DNA of 48,888 nucleotides from Oscillospiraceae bacterium. GTDB lineage: Bacteria; Bacillota; Clostridia; Oscillospirales; Acutalibacteraceae. Below the pieces are notes generated by a model. The model worked only from the letters and a program-made list of their open reading frames with translations, searched no databases and was not told the DNA's origin. Location: assembly GCA_015065645.1 (NCBI GenBank), contig SVPW01000014.1, positions 1-48,888 on the forward strand, in the 5' to 3' direction. Positions 1-7,486 of this stretch are shown in pieces (within the stretch, counting starts at the first letter, position 1; each line of letters opens with the position of its first letter). The position numbers and the translations under genes are program-made.

Positions 1-38
1 GTACCCTTAGCGAATTTTTTGGTTTGAAGTAAATCTTG

Positions 39-103
39 AAATCCAAACTTCTATTTTAAATTTGATTGATTGAATAACAGTTTTTATATAGAAGTTTGGA
101 TTT
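39..103. repeat. Perfect 16-bp inverted repeat flanking a promoter
   Basis: Positions 39-54 (AAATCCAAACTTCTAT) are the exact reverse complement of 88-103, with 33 nt between them. The intervening DNA holds a plausible -35 box, and the right arm overlaps the -10 box, so the repeat brackets the promoter of the YolD-like gene. It could be a two-half operator for a repressor, a leader hairpin, or the terminator of an unseen upstream gene, since TTTT closes the right arm. The symmetry is seen directly; the role is inference. Confidence 0.8.
62..90 (+). promoter_or_regulatory. Putative sigma-A promoter of YolD-like gene
   Basis: A -35 box TTGATT (62-67) and a -10 box TATATA (85-90) are 17 bp apart. 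The -10 overlaps the right arm of the inverted repeat at 88-103. The start point would fall near 97, giving a short leader before the GGAGGG at 111-116. Confidence 0.5.
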
Positions 104-130
104 TACAAAAGGAGGGATTTCATAAAGCAA

Positions 131-463
131 ATGGATAAAAGGGTAAGAATGCCAAAAAGCCAAAGGGCAAAGCAGTTTGCACCCTTTGATGCGGTAGTTG
201 GGCTTAGAAGAGCTCTTAAAGAAAAGGAGAAAATATGTATTTCCCGTAAAGAGGTTTCTGAAGATTTGGCTGTGGAAATAGACAGGAGGCTTAAAAGCTT
301 TGAAACTGGGGATATTATCACAGCGGTATATTATGATGATTTAGAGGAAAATTATTTACAGATTACGGGTGAATTGAAGAAAATTAACACCCAAAAAAGA
401 ATTATACAAGTATGTAATGATACAATATGTATTGAAAATATTTATTTTATTGAGAAAAAATAA
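131..463 (+). CDS. YolD-like protein
   Basis: This 110-residue basic, soluble protein opens with the segment 'MPKSQRAKQFAPFDAVVG', typical of the YolD-like family in Firmicutes. In that family the gene often sits beside a Y-family (DinB/UmuC-like) polymerase and is linked to the SOS or mobile-element context. The rest is a small beta-rich domain ending 'ICIENIYFIEKK'. There is no signal peptide or membrane segment. The partner polymerase would have to lie to the left of the window and is not visible. The ATG at 131 is the only sensible start; its GGAGGG is rather far away (about 14 nt). Its molecular role is unknown. The family call is fairly firm; a DNA-damage link is inference. Confidence 0.7.
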   Translation: MDKRVRMPKSQRAKQFAPFDAVVGLRRALKEKEKICISRKEVSEDLAVEIDRRLKSFETGDIITAVYYDDLEENYLQITGELKKINTQKRIIQVCNDTICIENIYFIEKK

Positions 464-497
464 GAAGCTACCTCATTTTTTAGTGAGGTAGCTTCTT
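462..497. terminator. Rho-independent terminator, probably bidirectional
   Basis: A perfect 14-bp stem (462-475 with 484-497) has an 8-nt T-rich loop. It is followed by TTT on the plus strand and preceded by an A run that becomes T on the minus strand. It begins within the stop codon of the YolD-like gene and lies about 50 bp beyond the end of the convergent AraC gene, so it can serve both. Confidence 0.85.
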
Positions 498-544
498 TAA
501 ATTAGTCTGTTTAAGTGTAGAACAAATAACCCATCAGATATGGA

Positions 545-1453
545 TTAGAAGTTTCTGTTGTTATTGCTTTTTCTGAATTCTTTTGGTGTAACACCATATT
601 TTCTTTTGAAGAGTCGGTCAAAATAATATTGGTTTGGAAAGCCTATTTTATTTGAAATTTCTCCGATTGTATGGTTAGAGGAAATCAAATACTCGCAAGC
701 AGCGGTAAGCCTTAGATCATTTATATAATCAACGGTTCCTTTTCCTAAAAAATTGCGGAAAAGCTTTGTGATATATGATGTGGAAAAACCAAAGGTTTCG
801 GCAATTGAGGTGAGGGTTAATGGTTCGGTATAGTGATTATTGATATAATGCAAAATTTTCTGCAGGGTATTATTTGACGTTTGTTGTGTTGTAAGCTCGG
901 TTGAAATAAGTATCAGCAACTCACGGGTTATATTATCAAGTAGCAGTTTTTCATAGTGATTGCGCCAAATATTAAGCTTTGTTGCACGCTCAAAAACATT
1001 TTGTAAAGGATAGTATGATTTAAAGCTGTTCTGTTTAAAATGAATAGGAAGGCTGATAATTGAACTATAAGCTTTTCCGTAATAATTGTATGCATATCCG
1101 TTTTGATTATCTGCAATGCCCTGGAATCTGAGCAGAGATTGATCTATATTGGATGGTAGTGTGTTCTCAAGCGTGGTTGCAGAAAAATGTACAAAATAAT
1201 AGGAGCATCCATCCGACTCTCTGGGCTGATATTTTGTTTTCGAAGGGATAATAACTACATCTCCCTCGGAAACACTGTAAATATTGTCTCCGATTCGTAT
1301 ATTAAAGGCACCTCTTGTAACATATAAAAGCAGATTTGAAGAAATAGATTGTAGTTTCTGGTTTTGGTCTTTTTGATCGTGCCAAAAGCCCTTTGGCTGA
1401 GTTACTTTTCCAAACATTTTAACATTAACAGGTTTGTCAAGATCTAAAACCAT
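545..1453 (-). CDS. AraC-family transcriptional regulator
   Basis: This 302-residue protein has an N-terminal cupin-like sensing domain (about 30-120; 'GDNIYSVSEGDVVIIPS') and a C-terminal AraC double helix-turn-helix (about 200-298). The second HTH carries the family signature 'IGFPNQYYFDRLFKRKYGVTPKEFR'-like pattern (G-F-x3-YF-x2-FK-x2-GxTPxxFR). Such proteins usually bind a sugar and activate a neighbouring catabolic operon. It is divergent from the GH28 gene and the long polysaccharide locus, so it is the obvious candidate regulator. The ATG at 1453-1451 is preferred over an in-frame GTG at 1462, because that GTG lies inside the AGAGGTGA ribosome binding site. The ligand cannot be told from sequence. 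Confidence 0.9.
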   Translation of the reverse strand: MVLDLDKPVNVKMFGKVTQPKGFWHDQKDQNQKLQSISSNLLLYVTRGAFNIRIGDNIYSVSEGDVVIIPSKTKYQPRESDGCSYYFVHFSATTLENTLPSNIDQSLLRFQGIADNQNGYAYNYYGKAYSSIISLPIHFKQNSFKSYYPLQNVFERATKLNIWRNHYEKLLLDNITRELLILISTELTTQQTSNNTLQKILHYINNHYTEPLTLTSIAETFGFSTSYITKLFRNFLGKGTVDYINDLRLTAACEYLISSNHTIGEISNKIGFPNQYYFDRLFKRKYGVTPKEFRKSNNNRNF

Positions 1454-1473
1454 GTATATCACCTCTTGGTTGT

Positions 1474-1502
1474 ATTATATCAGTTGTAAAAATAAATTTC
1501 AA
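1474..1502 (-). promoter_or_regulatory. Sigma-A promoter of the araC-type gene
   Basis: On the minus strand, -35 TTGAAA (1497-1502) and -10 TATAAT (1474-1479) are 17 bp apart. The predicted start near 1467 gives a leader of only about 14 nt, just enough for the ribosome binding site. Confidence 0.7.
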
Positions 1503-1554
1503 CATCAATAACATTATCAGTGCGATATTGTATTAAAATAAATTGCGTAGTGCA

Positions 1555-1583
1555 TTGAATGGTTTTTGTAAATAGTGTACAAT
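1555..1583 (+). promoter_or_regulatory. Sigma-A promoter of the GH28 gene
   Basis: A -35 TTGAAT (1555-1560) and a -10 TACAAT (1578-1583) are separated by exactly 17 bp, about 27 bp before the GH28 start codon. Two AGTGC direct repeats (1519-1523 and 1549-1553) lie upstream, the second touching the -35. They are candidate activator half-sites. Confidence 0.6.
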
Positions 1584-1609
1584 TATGATAGTGAGTAGAG
1601 GTGTATTTT

Positions 1610-2848
1610 ATGGATTTTAATATTATTGATTACGGTGCCTCCGCTATAGAGGGAAAAAATAATACGGTTGCTATACAGTCCGCAATAGATGCTTGCGCTA
1701 ATGCCGGAGGCGGCAGGGTAATAATCAGAGACGGTGTATATATGTCCGGCACTATAATTCTTAAAAGTAATGTTAATTTGCATATTGAAGAAAGCGGAGT
1801 GCTATTAGGCTCACCGGATTGTGATGATTATCCTGAAATAAGTAATGTTAAACACTTCAAAAGTGAATTATTACCTCGTAATAGAAATTCTTGCTTTATC
1901 TTTGCAGAAGAAGAGATAAATATATCAATAACAGGTATGGGAAAAATTGATTGTAACGGTCTTGCTTTTGTAAAAGAGGTTGAGGATTATAAGGCGGGAT
2001 GGCGTTATAAAAGAATTGATGCACCAACCCCTCCACGTGTTGTTTTCTTTGCAGGCTGTAAAAATATAAATATAAAAGATATAACTATGGTAAATCAGCC
2101 GGCAGGCTGGAGCTATTGGATTCATGATTGCGATTATGTTACATGTGATCGGCTTAAAATAAATGCCGATGTGCAGTATCCGAATAATGATGGAATACAT
2201 ATTAACTCAAGTAGAAATGTAACGGTTTCTAATTGTTCAATTACTTGCGGTGATGATTGCATAGTTGTAAGAGCAAATAATGTTTCTCTTGCTGAAAATA
2301 AGGTTTGTGAAAAGGTTGTTGTTACAAACTGTAATTTAACAAGCTATGCTTGCGGGATAAGAATCGGTTGGCTTAATGATGGTGTGATTAAGAATTGCAC
2401 ATTTTCCAATATAGTGATGACCGATACAAATGTTGGAATAGGAATAAGATTACCTGGTCATGCGGTTGATGAAAAATGGGCAGATGAGGGAAGAGAGGCC
2501 ACATTAATTGAAAACCTGTCTTTCAGCAATATTATTATGGATGAAATATATTGCACACCTATAAATTGTGTTATAGACCCTTCATCTGTTGTAATGTGCA
2601 ATGCCATAAGGAAAATTCATTTTAACAATATTCATGCAAGCGGTTTAGAGTTTCCAAGACTTTACGGTAGGGCAAGTAACCGTATTTCTGATATTACATT
2701 TAATAATTGCAGCTTTACTAAGGTTGAGGAAAGCAAGCTAAAGGATTACAAGTTTCACGGTGCTTATTGGGGAAGACCGCAAAATAATAAAATATTTTCG
2801 TATGTTGAAAATATTGTTTTAAACGGCACTTCTTTCACTGCGCAATAA
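1610..2848 (+). CDS. GH28-family glycosidase (polygalacturonase-like)
   Basis: This 412-residue protein has the right-handed beta-helix pattern of GH28. It opens with a pectate-lyase-superfamily type start (FNIIDYGA, then 'NNTVAIQSAIDACANAGGG'). The catalytic motifs are NNDGIHI (Asp about 194) and GDDC (Asp 215-216). The family's usual Gly-His-Gly is not visible: the aligned stretch reads YACGIRIG. The RIK motif appears as GIRLPG, so the enzyme is either divergent or altered in specificity. There is no signal peptide, so it should act in the cytoplasm on imported oligogalacturonides or related sugars. The ATG at 1610 has AGAGG about 8 nt before it and is preferred over the GTG at 1601. It is the first gene divergent from the AraC regulator and may be co-regulated with the locus. 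Confidence 0.85.
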   Translation: MDFNIIDYGASAIEGKNNTVAIQSAIDACANAGGGRVIIRDGVYMSGTIILKSNVNLHIEESGVLLGSPDCDDYPEISNVKHFKSELLPRNRNSCFIFAEEEINISITGMGKIDCNGLAFVKEVEDYKAGWRYKRIDAPTPPRVVFFAGCKNINIKDITMVNQPAGWSYWIHDCDYVTCDRLKINADVQYPNNDGIHINSSRNVTVSNCSITCGDDCIVVRANNVSLAENKVCEKVVVTNCNLTSYACGIRIGWLNDGVIKNCTFSNIVMTDTNVGIGIRLPGHAVDEKWADEGREATLIENLSFSNIIMDEIYCTPINCVIDPSSVVMCNAIRKIHFNNIHASGLEFPRLYGRASNRISDITFNNCSFTKVEESKLKDYKFHGAYWGRPQNNKIFSYVENIVLNGTSFTAQ

Positions 2849-2879
2849 CAGTATTTACCAATAAAAATCTATTAAAAAT

Positions 2880-2909
2880 TTGATATAATTATTTTGAAAA
2901 CTGTATAAA
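2880..2909 (+). promoter_or_regulatory. Possible promoter(s) of the transport operon
   Basis: TTGATA (2880-2885) and TATAAA (2904-2909) are 18 bp apart. A perfect TATAAT at 2884-2889 is also present but lacks a convincing -35. No terminator is visible after the GH28 gene, so read-through from its promoter is also possible. Confidence 0.4.
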
Positions 2910-2934
2910 ACAAATTAGTTTTGAGGTGCACAAA

Positions 2935-5661
2935 ATGAAATTTGCAAAAACAATTTTATCCGTTTTTATAGCGATGATAATGATTTTATCGGCAGTAAAT
3001 GTTGTTGCTTTTACAGACAATGCTGATAACGGGTACAAAGCGGATGTTAATAAGATATTAAACACCGATGAGCGTATTGGGTGTGAAATTGAAGTTGAAG
3101 CAGATGGCGAATATGAATTACATATTACATTCAATACTGTAAGTGAATCAACACAGAGAATAGAATACGCCGTTAAGATTGACGGTGAATATCCTTTTGA
3201 CGGAGCCGAGCTTTTAGAAGCACCCGTGATATATGAAGATGACGGTGATGTAAGGAAATTATCTAACGGTGACCAAACAGCACCTCGTCAAAGGAAGGTA
3301 GAGGGTTATATAACCTCTGCAGCTTATGATAAAACAGGTGTAAGACTCACACCCTATACAGTAAATCTTACAGCAGGTGAGCATACCGTTGAAATCGAGA
3401 ATATAGGTGATGATTTTGAACTTGCTGCAATAGTATTTTCAAAACCTGAAACCGTTAAACCGTATAGCGAGGTTTCAAAGGAATATTCAAAATATGATAA
3501 GTATGAGGGAGATAAAATAATAATAGAAGCGGAAGATGTGCTTTACAGAAATGATTATTCTCTTACCGCTAAGTCTGATACAGGCAGTGCAGATATTACA
3601 CCTAAGAGTGCCACAAATTCAATTATTAATTATATAGGCGGCTCTAACTGGTCAAGTCCTTTTAAAGAGCTCACATGGCAAATAGATGTTCCCAAAACCG
3701 CACTGTATAAATTAGGCTTTAATTTTAAACAGAACTCTATAATAAACGGTAACGCATATCGCTGGCTTAAAATTGACGGCAAAACTCCGTTTAAGGAAGC
3801 TGCAAAGTTGGGATTTTCATATAAAACGGCTTGGCAGTATAAGGATATTGAAAATGCCGATGGAGAGGATTATTTATTCTATTTAACTGAGGGTAAACAC
3901 ACCCTTTCACTTGATGTAACCCTTGCGGGTATTGCAGATATTTACGATAAATTAAATGATATAACCGCAGATGTTGGTGAGCTTTATTTGGATATCGTAA
4001 TGATAACAGGTGAAACTCCCGATGCAAACAGAGATTATGAGCTCTATAAGCAAATACCTGATTTTGAAGAAAAGTTAAAGGTATTTTATAATGACCTTAC
4101 CAAAATTTCAAATGAGCTTAACAGTAAAAAGGATATAAACGGTGAGCTTGACGGTGCGGTAAAAAATGTTGCACGAATTTCAAAGCTTATGAGCGAAAAC
4201 CGTTATGAATCACACCTTTATTTAGATACATATTTTTCCTATTATCAAACCCTTTCATCATGGTTGTTTGATATAAAGAATATGGCACTTTCGCTTGATA
4301 AAATAATCATTTCCGCACCCGAAAGGGAAGTTGAGGATATTGAGGCAGGATTTTTTGAAAGCTTTGCTTTTGGTTTCAAGCGCTTTTTGCTTTCGTTTTT
4401 AGGAGATTATTCAAATGAATCTTTAAAGGGTGGAAGTAATAAGAATATAAAAATTTGGGTTAACTGGGGCAGAGATCAGGTTAAGGTTTTAAACACCTTG
4501 ATTCAAGAGGATTTTTCTCCCGGTTCAAAAATAAATGTAAAGGTTGAACAGGTTAATGCATCTGTAGTTCAGGGTATTATATCAAATAATTCTCCTGACC
4601 TTTATCTGCATATGGCAAGAACAGAGCCTATAAACCTTGCAATGCGTGGAGTTCTTCATGATTTATCTTCCTTTAGTGATTATGAAGAGGTTTTAAATAA
4701 CTTCCAAAAGGGTGCCGAAAAGCCTTATATATATAAAGGCAAGACCTATGCACTACCTGATGTTCAAGGCTTTAGTGTTATGTTTGTAAGAACCGATATA
4801 TTTAACGAATTGGGACTTGAAATTCCGCAAACCTGGGATGATTACCTTTCGGCAACATCGGTTATACAAAGAAAAAATATGAATACATATTTGCCGCATA
4901 TAAAAATAGTTTCTGCAACAACGGTTAATACCGGTGCAGGCGGATTGAGCATTTTCCCAACACTTCTAATGCAGAATGGCGAAAGTATGTATAACAGTGA
5001 GCTGAATGCAACTAATTTGGCATCGCCAATATCGGTAAAGGCATTTAAGTTCTGGACTGATTTCTATACAAGATATAAGTTAAATCCCGATGCTAATTTC
5101 TATCAAAGATTCAGAGTGGGTACCATACCGCTTGGTATTGCATCATATACCCAGTATTTAACCTTTGCGGTTGCAGCACCTGAAATTGAGGGTAAATGGG
5201 CAATTTATGAGCTGCCCGGAGTTAAAAGGGAGGATGGAACAATAGACCGTTCTTGTGCAGGCTCCGGAACAGGCTGTGCAATAATGAAATCAAGCAAGGA
5301 TAAGAAATCTGCTTGGGAATTCTTAAAGTGGTGGGTTTCCCCCGAAACACAGTATAACTATTCCTTTAATTGTGAGGCGGTTCTTGGACAGTCCGGCAGA
5401 ACGGCTACTGCTACTGTTGAGGCACTTAAAAAGCTTTCATGGGATAAGGAAAGCTTAGCTGTGATTTTAAAACAATGGCAAAATGTAAAAGAGATTGAAG
5501 AGGTTCCCGGAAGCTATTATGTATCTCGTTCAATCGACCAAGCTTTTTGGGCAGTTTATAACGGCGAAGCAACCGAAAAGGAAGCTATAACCGAATGGAG
5601 CAGAATTTCAAATAGTGAGATTGAGCGTAAGATATCAGAATATAAAGATAGGGTTTATTAA
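2935..5661 (+). CDS. Large sugar ABC transporter substrate-binding protein with N-terminal binding modules
   Basis: This protein of about 908 residues is roughly twice the usual length for a family 1 solute-binding protein. After a signal peptide (about 1-28, ending near VVAFTDN) come two beta-sandwich modules (about 40-165 and 195-345). The second starts 'IIIEAEDVLYRNDYSL', as in CBM6/CBM35-type modules. A helical region (about 355-500) follows, then a solute-binding domain (about 503-908, from 'KIWVNWGRDQVKVLN', with 'GKTYALPDVQGFSVMFVRTD' and a C-terminal 'AWEFLKWWVSPETQ'). I see no lipobox Cys, so anchoring is unclear. It starts the first importer set, 12 nt before its permease. The ATG at 2935 is chosen over the GTG at 2926, which lies in the Shine-Dalgarno. 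The ligand is unknown, likely an oligosaccharide. Confidence 0.85.
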   Translation: MKFAKTILSVFIAMIMILSAVNVVAFTDNADNGYKADVNKILNTDERIGCEIEVEADGEYELHITFNTVSESTQRIEYAVKIDGEYPFDGAELLEAPVIYEDDGDVRKLSNGDQTAPRQRKVEGYITSAAYDKTGVRLTPYTVNLTAGEHTVEIENIGDDFELAAIVFSKPETVKPYSEVSKEYSKYDKYEGDKIIIEAEDVLYRNDYSLTAKSDTGSADITPKSATNSIINYIGGSNWSSPFKELTWQIDVPKTALYKLGFNFKQNSIINGNAYRWLKIDGKTPFKEAAKLGFSYKTAWQYKDIENADGEDYLFYLTEGKHTLSLDVTLAGIADIYDKLNDITADVGELYLDIVMITGETPDANRDYELYKQIPDFEEKLKVFYNDLTKISNELNSKKDINGELDGAVKNVARISKLMSENRYESHLYLDTYFSYYQTLSSWLFDIKNMALSLDKIIISAPEREVEDIEAGFFESFAFGFKRFLLSFLGDYSNESLKGGSNKNIKIWVNWGRDQVKVLNTLIQEDFSPGSKINVKVEQVNASVVQGIISNNSPDLYLHMARTEPINLAMRGVLHDLSSFSDYEEVLNNFQKGAEKPYIYKGKTYALPDVQGFSVMFVRTDIFNELGLEIPQTWDDYLSATSVIQRKNMNTYLPHIKIVSATTVNTGAGGLSIFPTLLMQNGESMYNSELNATNLASPISVKAFKFWTDFYTRYKLNPDANFYQRFRVGTIPLGIASYTQYLTFAVAAPEIEGKWAIYELPGVKREDGTIDRSCAGSGTGCAIMKSSKDKKSAWEFLKWWVSPETQYNYSFNCEAVLGQSGRTATATVEALKKLSWDKESLAVILKQWQNVKEIEEVPGSYYVSRSIDQAFWAVYNGEATEKEAITEWSRISNSEIERKISEYKDRVY

Positions 5662-5673
5662 GGAGGAAGACAA

Positions 5674-6576
5674 ATGACTAAAAAAACAAAAAAGTCACTT
5701 TTTAGCAGTAGCCGTTGGCAACTGTATGTATTGCTTGCTCCTTTTTTAACATTTTTTACATTGATGATAGTGTTACCTGTACTTTCCTCAATGGTACTGA
5801 GCTTTTTTAATTTCGATATGGTATCTATGCCACGCTTTGCGGGTTTAGATAATTATATCCGTATGTTTTTACATGACGATATTTTTCCAATAGTTTTAAA
5901 GAATACGATTCTTTTGGCAATACTTACAGGCCCCACAGGTTTTTTACTTTCATTTGTGCTTGCGTGGTTTATTAATGAATTCGGCAGGGGACCAAGAACA
6001 TTATTCTCATTTATGTTCTATGCTCCTTCACTTGCAGGTCACGCTGTTTATATTTGGCAAATACTTTTTGCAAGTGATTCTTACGGATATATAAACAGCT
6101 TTTTGCTTTCTCTCGGACTCACTACCGATCCAATAGCTTGGCTTTCAAATGCAGATTATATAGTACCGATTGTTGTAGTGGTTCAGCTTTGGTCAAGCCT
6201 TGGTATTTCATTCCTTTCAAACCTCTCAGGTTTGCAAAATATCAATGCAGAGCTTTATGAAGCAGGTGCTATTGATGGTATAAGAAACCGTTGGCAAGAA
6301 TTATGGTATATAACATTACCCGGTATGAAGCATATGCTGTTGTTTAGTGCTGTTATGCAGATAGCTTCGGCATTCTCAATCAGCAATATAATAACTCAGC
6401 TTGCAGGTTATCCAACCGTAGGTCATGCGGCAGATACAATAGTATCGTATTTAGGTGATGTGGGTACTGTAAAATATGAAATGGGCTATGCGTCTGCATT
6501 ATCTGTTGTGCTGTTCTTCCTTATGGTTGGAACAAGATGGTTGACCAATAAATTGATTAATAAAACGGGAAGGTGA
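5674..6576 (+). CDS. Sugar ABC transporter permease (MalF/UgpA type), importer 1
   Basis: This is a 300-residue inner-membrane permease with six predicted helices. Its cytoplasmic EAA loop reads 'EAGAIDGIRNRWQELWYITLPG', which contacts the ATPase. It pairs with the next gene to form the membrane pore of a CUT1-type carbohydrate importer fed by the large binding protein upstream. The ATG follows AAGGAGG by 7 nt. No ATPase gene is in this cluster; the closest is the MsmX-type gene at 47335. Confidence 0.9.
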   Translation: MTKKTKKSLFSSSRWQLYVLLAPFLTFFTLMIVLPVLSSMVLSFFNFDMVSMPRFAGLDNYIRMFLHDDIFPIVLKNTILLAILTGPTGFLLSFVLAWFINEFGRGPRTLFSFMFYAPSLAGHAVYIWQILFASDSYGYINSFLLSLGLTTDPIAWLSNADYIVPIVVVVQLWSSLGISFLSNLSGLQNINAELYEAGAIDGIRNRWQELWYITLPGMKHMLLFSAVMQIASAFSISNIITQLAGYPTVGHAADTIVSYLGDVGTVKYEMGYASALSVVLFFLMVGTRWLTNKLINKTGR

Positions 6577-6581
6577 TAAAT

Positions 6582-7475
6582 ATGAAAAGTTTAAGAAAAA
6601 TATTACACCTTCCACGAGTAAATGAGGCAAAAAGATACACACGAAGCAAAGCAGGAAATTTCTTTTATTTCCTTTTCTTGTTTGCCGCAGGCTTTTTCTC
6701 ATTGCTTCCAATGATATACTGTGTAGTTACATCTTTTAAGCCTTTGGATGAATTGCTTGTCTTTCCGCCGACATTGTTTACGGTTAAAAGGCCTACAATA
6801 GCAAACTTCACAGCATTGCCAGACCTTATTTCAAGCCTTTCTGTGCCACTTTCAAGATATGTATTTAACAGTGTCTTTGTTGCGGTAGTGGGAACAGTGT
6901 TTTGTGTGCTTTTTGCTGCAATGGCTGCATTTGTACTTTCAAAAACTGATATAAAGTTCAAAGCACTTATTTTTACAATTATTCAGTTTGCGTTATTGTT
7001 TAATACATATACTTTGGCAATTCCGCAATACATAATATATTCCACATTAGGGGCAATAAACACATACTTTGTATACCTTTTGCCAACCTTGGCATCTTCT
7101 ATGGGAGTATTCCTTATGAAGCAGTATATGGATGGCTATGTACCTGATGCACTTATAGAAGCGGCTCATATAGACGGTGCAGATTGGTTTAGAATTTTCA
7201 GTAAAATAATATTGCCTATAATAAAACCCTGTATATTAACACTTACACTTTTCACATTTTTGGGACTTTGGAATGTTGGCTCTGCAGGAACGATATTCAG
7301 TGAACAGTTAAAAACATTACCTACAGTAATGGGAACTATAGCTACCGGCGGTCTTGCAAGAACAGGTAGCGCAATGGCAGTTTCGGTAATTATGATGATA
7401 CCGCCTATTGTAGTTTATTTAATATCTCAAGGAAGTATTAAAGAAACAATGGGTAGTGCAGGTATAAAGGGGTAG
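6582..7475 (+). CDS. Sugar ABC transporter permease (MalG/AraQ type), importer 1
   Basis: This 297-residue second pore subunit has a long N-terminal basic tail, six helices and the EAA loop 'EAAHIDGADWFRIFSKIILP'. The upstream permease gene ends at 6576. GGAAGGTG at 6568-6575 is the ribosome binding site for the ATG at 6582, so the in-frame GTG at 6573 is not the start. It forms a heterodimer with the preceding permease. Confidence 0.9.
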   Translation: MKSLRKILHLPRVNEAKRYTRSKAGNFFYFLFLFAAGFFSLLPMIYCVVTSFKPLDELLVFPPTLFTVKRPTIANFTALPDLISSLSVPLSRYVFNSVFVAVVGTVFCVLFAAMAAFVLSKTDIKFKALIFTIIQFALLFNTYTLAIPQYIIYSTLGAINTYFVYLLPTLASSMGVFLMKQYMDGYVPDALIEAAHIDGADWFRIFSKIILPIIKPCILTLTLFTFLGLWNVGSAGTIFSEQLKTLPTVMGTIATGGLARTGSAMAVSVIMMIPPIVVYLISQGSIKETMGSAGIKG

Positions 7476-7486
7476 GGGGAAAAGAA

